Part shown: in pieces, positions 52,603-60,074 of the stretch
How the letters are laid out: each line of letters begins with the position of its first letter
Position numbering within the stretch: position 1 is the first letter of the stretch
Origin: Clostridiales bacterium UBA1738
GTDB lineage: Bacteria; Bacillota; Clostridia; UBA1381
Reading direction: 5' to 3'
DNA: 64,000 nucleotides
Assembly (NCBI GenBank): GCA_002315735.1
Contig: DCIA01000002.1
Coordinates: forward strand, 1 to 64,000
The notes under the pieces: generated by a model
Seen by the model: the letters and a program-made list of their open reading frames with translations, nothing else
Database searches by the model: none
Told to the model about the DNA's origin: nothing
Made by a program: the position numbers and the translations under genes

Positions 52603-52670
52603 AGTATAAGATGGGATAAAAAAACATAGGTCGTTTTTTGTGTTCTATTTATTGAAAGAAGGGTAAACGG

Positions 52671-53993
52671 ATGAAGTATAAACTTAGCTCAGCGGTTTTC
52701 TTTAGAATGTATGATAATTGTATAGTTTTATTTAATACAAAAAACCAAATGGTTTATGCATTAGATTCAATGTGTGAAGTTCTTTTGGATTGTTTTAAAG
52801 AATATCAAACTATTGATGAATGTGTAATGAAATTGTTACAAAAGATTGATATTAGTGAAGATATGCTGAAAAAAGAAGTAACAGAATTTGTGGAAAATAT
52901 GGTTAATGCTGGAGTGTTAATTATAGACAATATATTATCAGAAATTGGTAATGATACAGAACGTGTTATTAAGTATGAAAGAATCCCTGATAACCAGCTT
53001 GTTACTGTGCAATTTGAATTAACTTACAGATGTAATGAGCGTTGCAAATATTGTTACTGCGTAACAGATAAATCGACAGAAAAAGAATTAACTACATCTG
53101 AAATAAAAAAAATTCTTGATGAATTAGCAGAAATGAATGTTTTGGAAGTTGTTTTTACAGGTGGGGATTTGTTTGTTAGGGATGATGCATTTGAAATTTT
53201 GGAATATGCAAATAAAAAACGATTTTTAATTTCTGTTTTTACAAACGGTCTGGCATTAAGTGATTCAGATTTGATAAGGTTAAAGAAACTGTATCTAAAA
53301 AGTATTCATTTTTCTATTTATAGTGCAGATGGTAGAATACATGATGAATTTACTCAAGTGAAAGGTTCGTTCAAGAAAACTGTGTCAGTAATAGAAAAAT
53401 GTGTTTTGCTTGATATACCAACAAACATCAAGACAACAATATTAAACATCAATGCTTATAATATAGAAGATGTTTTGGAGTTAGCACGAAAATTGGGAAC
53501 GACTATTCAAGTTGGAATGTCTGTGTCTGCTCGTAATGATGGAGATAAAAGTTCTACTGATTATCGGTTAAATAATGAAAAAGATTATTTAAGGGTAATG
53601 AAGATTGTGAATGAGAATATTATGTTGGATTGTCACTCAAAAAGTGGGAAAAAGAGAGAAAAGAATGGCAGAGTTTGCGGTGCGGGGACACGGTCGTTGA
53701 ACATAAATCCTTATGGAGAAGTTTTTGCGTGTAATGCACTGCTTATATCCTGTGGCAATGTGAGAAAAGAAAGTATCAAAAAAATATGGAACGAGTCCCG
53801 GCAGTTAAAAGAAATCAAAAATTATCGTTTTTCACAAATTGAAGGTTGTCAGAATTGTGAAAATATGGAATACTGTAATTTTTGTCCGGGTAGTGCATTG
53901 CAAGAGAATGGCACGCCGTTTTCTAAATATGATGAAGCGTGTGTACTTACAAAAGCAAAGTTAGAACTACAAAAATTCACAAATAGTAAATAA
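52671..53993 (+). CDS. Radical SAM/SPASM peptide maturase with N-terminal PqqD-like recognition domain
   Basis: 440 residues. Residues about 1-88 resemble PqqD (SSAVFFRMYDNCIVLFNTKN, a short strand-rich start, then two helices ending NAGVLI), the domain that binds RiPP precursors. The radical SAM cluster ligands are C121, C125 and C128, followed by TGGD at 163-166. The C-terminal SPASM region has C336, G349-x4-C354, C361, C393, C396, C402, C405 and C424, the layout for auxiliary iron-sulfur clusters. This three-part architecture is that of enzymes installing thioether or carbon-carbon links in peptides. A 32-residue cysteine-containing peptide gene follows 75 bases downstream. The ATG has GAAGGG upstream. 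CTT leucine codons seem rarer than in flanking genes. Alternative: an anaerobic sulfatase-type maturase, unlikely without a target. Confidence 0.88.
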   Translation: MKYKLSSAVFFRMYDNCIVLFNTKNQMVYALDSMCEVLLDCFKEYQTIDECVMKLLQKIDISEDMLKKEVTEFVENMVNAGVLIIDNILSEIGNDTERVIKYERIPDNQLVTVQFELTYRCNERCKYCYCVTDKSTEKELTTSEIKKILDELAEMNVLEVVFTGGDLFVRDDAFEILEYANKKRFLISVFTNGLALSDSDLIRLKKLYLKSIHFSIYSADGRIHDEFTQVKGSFKKTVSVIEKCVLLDIPTNIKTTILNINAYNIEDVLELARKLGTTIQVGMSVSARNDGDKSSTDYRLNNEKDYLRVMKIVNENIMLDCHSKSGKKREKNGRVCGAGTRSLNINPYGEVFACNALLISCGNVRKESIKKIWNESRQLKEIKNYRFSQIEGCQNCENMEYCNFCPGSALQENGTPFSKYDEACVLTKAKLELQKFTNSK

Positions 53994-54068
53994 AATAGGT
54001 AGTGAAAAAATGCTGAGAAAAGTTTTTTATAATTAAAAAACACACAAAAAAGAAAGGAGGTGAGAAGT

Positions 54069-54167
54069 ATGTTCAGAATTATTAGTTGTGGCAAGTACAA
54101 TCAGTCTGCATCAATGGGGTGCCCAAAATCTTTTAATAGTGATTGTGGCATTTTGGCTCGTTCGTAA
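54069..54167 (+). CDS. Candidate RiPP precursor peptide, 32 residues, three cysteines
   Basis: ATG 54069 to TAA 54165-54167, preceded at 54054-54064 by AAAGGAGGTGA, one of the best ribosome binding sites in the window. The product starts MFRIISCGKY and ends CGILARS, with cysteines at 7, 18 and 26 (spacing x10 and x7), two of the three followed by glycine. Serine and asparagine are plentiful; there is no hydrophobic signal and no double-glycine leader. The gene follows the radical SAM maturase and precedes a terminator, so it is the natural substrate candidate. I know of no named family with this spacing. Small size leaves some doubt, but the ribosome binding site is hard to explain otherwise. 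Confidence 0.7.
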   Translation: MFRIISCGKYNQSASMGCPKSFNSDCGILARS

Positions 54168-54176
54168 TTTTTGTGA

Positions 54177-54206
54177 TAAAAAAGCTCACTAATGTGAGCT
54201 TTTTTA
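54177..54206. terminator. Right copy of duplicated terminator (29-bp direct repeat)
   Basis: Positions 54177-54205 repeat 52317-52345 exactly. It ends the peptide transcript and, from the other strand, mltG, whose stop codon (complement of 54204-54206) lies in its T run. Confidence 0.9.
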
Positions 54207-55199
54207 CTGTGTTTTTTTGTGTTCTTCAAAATTCTCTGTAAAAATATGTGTTCCGTCATTTTTATTGGTATCTGTATGATAGTATAAATATTTATGCACT
54301 GCCGGGTTTTGCGCTGCTTTGATAGAATCTATTGAGGGCGAGCAAATAGGCCCAACAGGAAGACCTTCATATTTGTAAGTGTTATATTTTGACTTGTTGT
54401 TAAGGTCTTTATAATAAACTTTATTTGTGTCATATTTGCCCTCGGTTATCACATACATTACAGTTGCATCAACTTGCATACGCATATTTTGAGAAAGTCT
54501 ATTCTCAAAAACTCCTGCAATTACAGGTCTTTCGGAAGGAATTTTCGCTTCACGCTCAACCATTGATGCTTTTGTTATAATAGAGAAAAGTTCATTATTT
54601 GGAATGTTAAGCGGAGTTATCTTTTTTTGAAACTCCGAAAGCATTTTATCGATAATTGTTGTAGCTTTTGCATCAGAATAAAATTCATAAGTTGACGGAT
54701 ATAAAAATCCTTGAAGTTTATAATTCAAGTCATCTGAATTTGGAACGCAATCCAAAAATGCATAATCATATTTTTGTTTTACTGCATCTTCAAACTCGGA
54801 CTCTGTAACAAGCCCTGCCTCACAAAGAGTATCACGAATTTTTTCTATCGAATAGCCTTCGGGAATTGTTACTGTGACTGTGTTCTTTTTTGCCCCTTCT
54901 GTTGAAAGTTTTTTTATAATTTCGCCTGCAGTAGCATTGTTGTCAAGTTTAAATGTTCCGTATTTTAATTTTCCGCGATATGATGAAAGATATAGCCTTG
55001 CCAAAAAGTAAGTTTTGCTTGTTATTAGACCTTTATCCTTTAAAATTTCTGCAATTTTTGTAGATGATTCACCTTTTTGAATGGTGATTGTTGTGACACC
55101 TCGTTTTAAAGAGTGAAAAAGAGTGTTTGCGACTATAATTAGGATAATAACAAGAATTATTGCTTTAAATGTTCTTTGTTTTTTTCGCATTTTTGTCAT
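54204..55199 (-). CDS. mltG: Endolytic transglycosylase MltG (YceG family)
   Basis: 331 residues. One membrane helix at about 12-30 anchors the protein; the rest faces outward. A LysM-like region covers about 35-100, and the catalytic domain holds the active glutamate in SMVEREAKIPSERPVIAGVFENRL. It cuts nascent glycan strands and sets their length. AGGGTG precedes the ATG. The gene lies 12 bases after obgE and is probably co-transcribed with it. Confidence 0.95.
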   Translation of the reverse strand: MTKMRKKQRTFKAIILVIILIIVANTLFHSLKRGVTTITIQKGESSTKIAEILKDKGLITSKTYFLARLYLSSYRGKLKYGTFKLDNNATAGEIIKKLSTEGAKKNTVTVTIPEGYSIEKIRDTLCEAGLVTESEFEDAVKQKYDYAFLDCVPNSDDLNYKLQGFLYPSTYEFYSDAKATTIIDKMLSEFQKKITPLNIPNNELFSIITKASMVEREAKIPSERPVIAGVFENRLSQNMRMQVDATVMYVITEGKYDTNKVYYKDLNNKSKYNTYKYEGLPVGPICSPSIDSIKAAQNPAVHKYLYYHTDTNKNDGTHIFTENFEEHKKTQ

Positions 55200-55211
55200 A
55201 GTAACACCCTC

Positions 55212-56492
55212 TTACCATACAAAGTCAAATTCTAAATCTCCGATTCTCACGGTGTCGCCCTCTTTAATGCCTTTATCAATAAGTTCGTCGATTACGCCAC
55301 GGTTTTTAAGCGAGTTCTGGAAGAACTGTAAACTTTCGTGGTCAGAAAAGTTTACACTTGCGCCGACAGATTCGATCCAAGAACCTGAAACAACATAAAC
55401 CCCGTTATCGATAGAAATTTCAAATCCTTTGTCGGTTTTATCGATAAATTCAGGCTCTAAAACATCAAGTTCCACATCAAATTCTTTGATTGGAGGAAGC
55501 TTTGAAAGTTCTTGATAGGTGTATTTCATAAGTTCTTTTATACCTTGATTTGATGCTGCAGAAATAGGGAATACCTTGTATCCACGTTTTTTCATTTCAA
55601 CTAAAAATTCGTTATAGATATCTTCGTCTTGAACAATATCTGTTTTATTTGCCGCAATTATTTGTGGTCTGTTTTCGAGTTCTAAATTGTATTTTTTTAG
55701 TTCACCGTTAATAATATCAAAGTCCTCAATAGGATTTCTGCCTTCAATAGAAGAAATATCAACAACGTGAATTAAAAGTCGGGTTCTTTCTATATGTCTT
55801 AAAAATTCATGACCAAGTCCTGCTCCTTCGCTTGCACCTTCGATAATTCCGGGGATATCTGCAAGTACAAAACTCATACCTTCGCCCAAGGAAACAACCC
55901 CAAGGTTTGGAACTAGTGTTGTGAAGTGGTAGTTTGCAATTTTAGGGTCTGCTTTTGTTGTCATAGATAGAATTGTAGATTTTCCGACATTTGGGAAGCC
56001 TAAAAGCCCAACATCTGCTAAAAGTTTAAGTTCCAAAATGATTTCTCTTTCAGCACCTTTTTGTCCGTTTTTTGCAAAGTTCGGTGTTTGTCTTGTAGGG
56101 GTTGCAAAGTGAGAATTTCCCCAACCACCATTTCCTCCTTTTGCTAAAATCACGTCTTTATTGGGGTCAAAAATATCGGCTATAATCTTTCCTGTTTCGC
56201 TGTCACGGATAACTGTTCCTTGCGGAACTGAAATGATGATATCTTCACCGCGTTTTCCGTTCATACGCTTGCCACTGCCACCTTCACCATTTCCTGCAAC
56301 ATATTTTCTTTTATATTTAAAATCCATAAGGGTAGTAAGAGACTGGTCAGCACGAAAAATAACATTTCCGCCCTTTCCGCCGTCACCACCATCAGGGCCA
56401 CCGGCAGCAACATATTTTTCTCGGTGAAAAGATATTGAACCATTGCCACCATTACCGGCTTTTATATATATTTTCGCTTTATCGGTAAACAT
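55212..56492 (-). CDS. obgE: GTPase ObgE/CgtA
   Basis: 426 residues. The glycine-rich Obg fold (about 1-157) is followed by a GTPase domain with GFPNVGKST, DIPGIIEGAS and NKTD, and the OCT domain at about 345-426 found in Gram-positive members. It acts in 50S assembly and stress control; in Bacillus it also affects sporulation. AAGGAGAT precedes the ATG. It leads an obgE-mltG operon from the promoter at 56574-56546. Confidence 0.97.
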   Translation of the reverse strand: MFTDKAKIYIKAGNGGNGSISFHREKYVAAGGPDGGDGGKGGNVIFRADQSLTTLMDFKYKRKYVAGNGEGGSGKRMNGKRGEDIIISVPQGTVIRDSETGKIIADIFDPNKDVILAKGGNGGWGNSHFATPTRQTPNFAKNGQKGAEREIILELKLLADVGLLGFPNVGKSTILSMTTKADPKIANYHFTTLVPNLGVVSLGEGMSFVLADIPGIIEGASEGAGLGHEFLRHIERTRLLIHVVDISSIEGRNPIEDFDIINGELKKYNLELENRPQIIAANKTDIVQDEDIYNEFLVEMKKRGYKVFPISAASNQGIKELMKYTYQELSKLPPIKEFDVELDVLEPEFIDKTDKGFEISIDNGVYVVSGSWIESVGASVNFSDHESLQFFQNSLKNRGVIDELIDKGIKEGDTVRIGDLEFDFVW

Positions 56493-56545
56493 AAAGTATC
56501 TCCTTAATTTTTATATTATTATTTTCACATAAATAACCAAAATAT

Positions 56546-56574
56546 ATTCTATCATAAATTGCGAAATTTGTAAA
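56546..56574 (-). promoter_or_regulatory. Promoter of obgE-mltG
   Basis: Minus strand TTTACA (56574-56569), 17-base spacer, TAGAAT (56551-56546) with TGA before it. Confidence 0.6.
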
Positions 56575-56599
56575 TAGATGTAAAAAATTGATAGAAATT

Positions 56600-56645
56600 T
56601 AAGACAAGATTGCCAAGCACAAAAGTAAATTTTACAACATATAAT
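56600..56645 (+). promoter_or_regulatory. Candidate SpoIIID site and sigma-E promoter of sigK
   Basis: CATATAAT (56638-56645) resembles a sigma-E -10; the expected -35 region is poor, as in Bacillus sigK, where SpoIIID is needed. TAAGACAAGA (56600-56609) matches 9 of 10 positions of the SpoIIID consensus WWRRACARNY as I recall it. The start of transcription would be close to the ribosome binding site, which weakens the call. Confidence 0.3.
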
Positions 56646-56661
56646 GTGGTGAGGTGATTTT

Positions 56662-57354
56662 ATGTTTTTTTTAATGGAGTTACTTGATAAAATAATGTTT
56701 TTCTTGGGATTTGTGGGCGGTAACACATTCCCAAAACCATTAAAAGAAGCGGAAGAGAAAAGGTATATTGAAGAATATGAAACAGGTGACGAAAAAACGA
56801 GGGAACAAGCGAGAAATGTTTTGATTGAACATAATTTAAGACTTGTAGCACATATCGCAAAAAAATATGCGAGTGATAAAGATTCTTTGGACGATTTAAT
56901 TTCGGTTGGTACGATAGGGCTTATCAAAGGCATAAATACATTTGATTCTAAAAAAACAAAAAAATTAACTACATATATTGCAAGATGCATAGAAAATGAA
57001 GTATTGATGATGCTAAGAGTAAACAAAAAGCTTGCATCAGAAATTTCAATAGATGAGTGTATCGGTACCGATAAAGAGGGCAATAATATGACCTTTGCGG
57101 ATATTTTACCCGCTGATAATGACGATATTATTAATACTATTGCATTTAATATTGATGTAAAAAAACTATATGAAGTTATGGATGAGGTTTTGACAGAAGA
57201 TGAAAAGAATATTTTGGTTTGGAGATTTGGACTTAATAACGAGAAACGAAAGACTCAAAAACAAATTTCAAAAATGCTTGGGATTTCAAGGTCATATGTT
57301 TCAAGAATTGAAAAAAGGGCAATTAAAAAATTGTCCGGGAAAATCCCTCAGTGA
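56662..57354 (+). CDS. sigK: RNA polymerase sporulation sigma factor SigK
   Basis: 230 residues. The N-terminal hydrophobic stretch (residues about 1-20) and NTFPKPLKEAEEKRYIEEYE fit the pro-sequence region of SigK, which directs late mother-cell genes. Region 2 (RNVLIEHNLRLVAHIAKKY, DLISVGTIGLIKGINTFD) and region 4 (GISRSYVSRIEKRAIKKL) are complete. The gene is intact, with no skin-type interruption. GAGGTGA precedes the ATG. SigE is the main alternative; the start and length favour SigK. spoIIID, its usual activator, lies at the left end of the window. Confidence 0.88.
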   Translation: MFFLMELLDKIMFFLGFVGGNTFPKPLKEAEEKRYIEEYETGDEKTREQARNVLIEHNLRLVAHIAKKYASDKDSLDDLISVGTIGLIKGINTFDSKKTKKLTTYIARCIENEVLMMLRVNKKLASEISIDECIGTDKEGNNMTFADILPADNDDIINTIAFNIDVKKLYEVMDEVLTEDEKNILVWRFGLNNEKRKTQKQISKMLGISRSYVSRIEKRAIKKLSGKIPQ

Positions 57355-57374
57355 AACAATAAGACTATAACTTG

Positions 57375-57403
57375 TTGACATAACTTGTATAATGAGTTAA
57401 AAT
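57375..57403 (+). promoter_or_regulatory. Promoter of the M16 peptidase pair
   Basis: TTGACA (57375-57380), 17-base spacer, TAAAAT (57398-57403). Confidence 0.65.
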
Positions 57404-57436
57404 AATACAGTAATTACTAAAAAATGAGGAAGAGTT

Positions 57437-58699
57437 ATGATAAAAAAAATCAATGTAAATAAGAATATTGAAATTACTTATATCCCAATGACAAAATTAA
57501 AAACAACAACAGTATGTGTTTTTTTGCATAGGGAATTAAATAGGGAAGATGCATCAAAAAATGCAATACTTCCGGCTATATTAAAAATCAATTCAAAACT
57601 TTGCCCGGGAAGAGAAAATTTAGCACATTTTCTTGATAATTTGTATGGTGCAAGAATGGCGGCGTCCGTTTCCAAGCGTGGAAATGACCAAATATTATGC
57701 TTTGAAGCACAAACAATTTCCGATAAGTATGCTCCAAACGGCGAAAAACTAACAGCTACACTTACAGAACTTTTGCTTTCTGTAGTATTTGATTCTTTAA
57801 GTAGTATTGACGAAAAAATCTTTGAAACTGAAAAGCAAAACGCAATCTCAAAAATCGAGAATGTAATTAATGAAAAACGAAGTTATGCAAGTATAAGATG
57901 CCTTGAAGAAATGTCAAAAGATGATGTTTTTAGTGTTTCAAGAATCGGATATATAGAAGATTTTAAAAAAATGACAAAAGAAGAACTATTAGACTACTAT
58001 AAAAAAATTGTCACAAGTTCTTATATTGATATTTTCGTTTGTGGGGAAACGGATATTGCAGAAATTGAAAATAAAGTAAAAGAATATATTAGTAATTTTG
58101 ATTTTACCGATGCAAAAATTCCAAAGACTAATATTCTAAAAAAGGATTCCCCAATAAATAACATAACGGAAAAATTAAATGTCACACAGGGCAAACTTTC
58201 TATGGGATTTTTGACCGATACTCCAATAGATAGTGATGACATTTACTCACTTATTTTGGGCAATGCTATTTTTGGTGGTGGTGCGCAAAGTAAACTGTTT
58301 AATAATGTGCGTGAAAAACTAAGCTTAGCATATTATGCAGGCTCATCACTTAATAAATTAAAGGGAATTTTGAATGTAAATGCGGGTATTGAATTTGCAA
58401 ATTTTCAAAAAGCATATGATGAAATACTAGTTCAGTTAGAGGAAATTAAAAAGGGAAATATCAGTGATTTGGAAATTGAGGCTAGTAAAAACTTTATTAT
58501 TAACAGCCTAAATTCTCTAAATGATGACCAAGTTGATATTATTTCATATTATCTTGGTGAAAAGGTGGCAGGAACTAACACAGATATTGAAGAATATAAA
58601 AAACAAATCCTATCAAGGACGAAAGAAGATGTAAAAAAAGCAATGGAAAATGTGCATCTTGACACTGTTTATTTCTTAACAGGGGGTGAGAATGACTAA
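57437..58699 (+). CDS. ymfF: M16-family protein without the zinc motif (YmfF-like)
   Basis: 420 residues in the insulinase fold. The position of the zinc-binding HxxEH reads HFLDN (LAHFLDNLYGARM), so the catalytic glutamate and second histidine are missing and the subunit should be inactive. Similar pairs in Bacillus (ymfF, ymfH) sit near ymfI; databases link them to the 5-aminopentanol modification of EF-P, a weak assignment. The stop overlaps the start of the active partner by one base, indicating equal production of the two subunits. Confidence 0.85.
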   Translation: MIKKINVNKNIEITYIPMTKLKTTTVCVFLHRELNREDASKNAILPAILKINSKLCPGRENLAHFLDNLYGARMAASVSKRGNDQILCFEAQTISDKYAPNGEKLTATLTELLLSVVFDSLSSIDEKIFETEKQNAISKIENVINEKRSYASIRCLEEMSKDDVFSVSRIGYIEDFKKMTKEELLDYYKKIVTSSYIDIFVCGETDIAEIENKVKEYISNFDFTDAKIPKTNILKKDSPINNITEKLNVTQGKLSMGFLTDTPIDSDDIYSLILGNAIFGGGAQSKLFNNVREKLSLAYYAGSSLNKLKGILNVNAGIEFANFQKAYDEILVQLEEIKKGNISDLEIEASKNFIINSLNSLNDDQVDIISYYLGEKVAGTNTDIEEYKKQILSRTKEDVKKAMENVHLDTVYFLTGGEND

Positions 58700-59982
58700 T
58701 GGAAAAACTTTATGACAAGTATTCAGGCGAGATGATGTATTATGAAAAAGATAAAAGCGGTCTTAATATATACATTATGCCAAGAGAAAACTATACAGGC
58801 ACATATGCCATATTTGCCACAAAATATGGCTCAGTGGACTCGGAATTTGTTGTTCCGGGTGAGAGTGAAGTAACAAAAGTTCCTGATGGAATTGCACATT
58901 ATTTGGAACACAAAATGTTTGACCAACCTGACGGCTCAAATGTATTTGACAAATTTTCAAAATTTGGTGGAGATGCAAATGCTTTTACAAGCTTCAATAT
59001 GACGGCATATTTGTTCTCGGCAACAGAACATTTCTATGAAAATTTAGAAACACTTATGGACTATGTTCAAAGCCCATATTTTACAAAAGAAAGCGTGGAA
59101 AAGGAGCAGGGAATTATTGGTCAAGAAATTAGAATGTATGATGATAATGCTCCGTGGAGATTGTTTTTTAACTTATTAGGGCTTTTGTATCACAATAATC
59201 CTGTAAAACTTGATATTGCAGGAACTACCGAAAGTATCGCAAAGATTGATGAAAAACTTTTGTATAGATGCTATAACACTTTTTATAATCTTTCAAATAT
59301 GACGCTTTTTGTCACAGGTGACATTGACCCTACAAAAGCGCTTGAAACTATAAAGAAAAACATTAAGTCAGAAAAGCCTTTTGAAGAGGAAATAAAAAGA
59401 ATTTATCCTACTGAACCCAAATCTGTTGCAGGAAAGTTTAAAAAGCAGAATATCAGCGTTGCAAACCCTATGTTTATGATTGGGTGGAAAGATAATGACA
59501 ATGGATATGACGGTAAAAAACTGCTTAAAAAATCTATCGAAATGGAAATTCTAACAGAGATGATATTCGGTAAAGGCTCAAAACTTTATAACGAACTTTA
59601 TGATGAAGGGCTTATTAATAATACATTCTCATTTGAATATACTCCGCAAGTTGACTATGCATTTACAGAGATTGACGGAGAAAGTAAAAATCCTGATTTG
59701 GTTTACGAAAAAGTTAATGCATATCTTTTAGAACTTTTAAAAAATGGTCTTAATAAAGATGCATTTGAAAGAATTAAAAAGGTTATCTGGGGCGAATATA
59801 TTCGCTCATTTAACGATATTGAAAGTTATGCGCATACATTTATTTCGATGTCGCTTACAGGAATTAACTACTTTGATTATTATGAAGAATATCAAAAAAT
59901 CACATTTGAAGATTTGGAAAAACGCTTTAAAGAGCAGTTTAATCCGGAACTTTGTGTAATGTCACAAATACTGCCAAACTAA
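58699..59982 (+). CDS. ymfH: M16-family zinc peptidase (YmfH-like)
   Basis: 427 residues. The inverted zinc motif HYLEH is in DGIAHYLEHKMF (about 72-76), with the distal glutamate expected in the ENLETLMDYV region downstream. It should pair with the catalytically dead protein encoded just upstream, as mitochondrial processing peptidases and PqqF/AlbF-type enzymes do. The natural substrate is unknown. A terminator follows at 59986. Confidence 0.88.
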   Translation: MEKLYDKYSGEMMYYEKDKSGLNIYIMPRENYTGTYAIFATKYGSVDSEFVVPGESEVTKVPDGIAHYLEHKMFDQPDGSNVFDKFSKFGGDANAFTSFNMTAYLFSATEHFYENLETLMDYVQSPYFTKESVEKEQGIIGQEIRMYDDNAPWRLFFNLLGLLYHNNPVKLDIAGTTESIAKIDEKLLYRCYNTFYNLSNMTLFVTGDIDPTKALETIKKNIKSEKPFEEEIKRIYPTEPKSVAGKFKKQNISVANPMFMIGWKDNDNGYDGKKLLKKSIEMEILTEMIFGKGSKLYNELYDEGLINNTFSFEYTPQVDYAFTEIDGESKNPDLVYEKVNAYLLELLKNGLNKDAFERIKKVIWGEYIRSFNDIESYAHTFISMSLTGINYFDYYEEYQKITFEDLEKRFKEQFNPELCVMSQILPN

Positions 59983-59985
59983 AAG

Positions 59986-60013
59986 ATGCTTTCCGTCGGG
60001 AAAGCATTTTTTT
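59986..60013 (+). terminator. Terminator of the M16 pair
   Basis: ATGCTTTCC (59986-59994) and GGAAAGCAT (59999-60007) form a 9-bp stem, then a T run. Confidence 0.9.
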
Positions 60014-60074
60014 CTTGCATAACTTAGATTTTTTGTGGAAAAATATCTAAAAATGTTGTTTTTAAGGAGCAATT

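Larger units (their letters stand above)
52346..54205. mobile_element. Candidate inserted accessory cassette (RHH regulator, radical SAM enzyme, small peptide)
   Basis: This 1,860-bp unit, counting one repeat copy, lies between two identical 29-bp terminators. The left copy holds the stop codon of the M42 gene and the right copy that of mltG, so removing the unit would restore a compact convergent pair sharing one terminator. No transposase or integrase is present. It may have entered by homologous recombination through a terminator-like sequence or by an unidentified mobile mechanism. Interpretation is inferred; the repeats are seen directly. Confidence 0.55.

Noticed and set aside
54010..54036. 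Eight-codon frame between the radical SAM gene and the peptide gene
   Set aside because: No ribosome binding site and too short to judge.
56511..57083. Minus-strand frame of 190 codons across sigK
   Set aside because: Antisense to conserved sigma factor regions and without a start signal.
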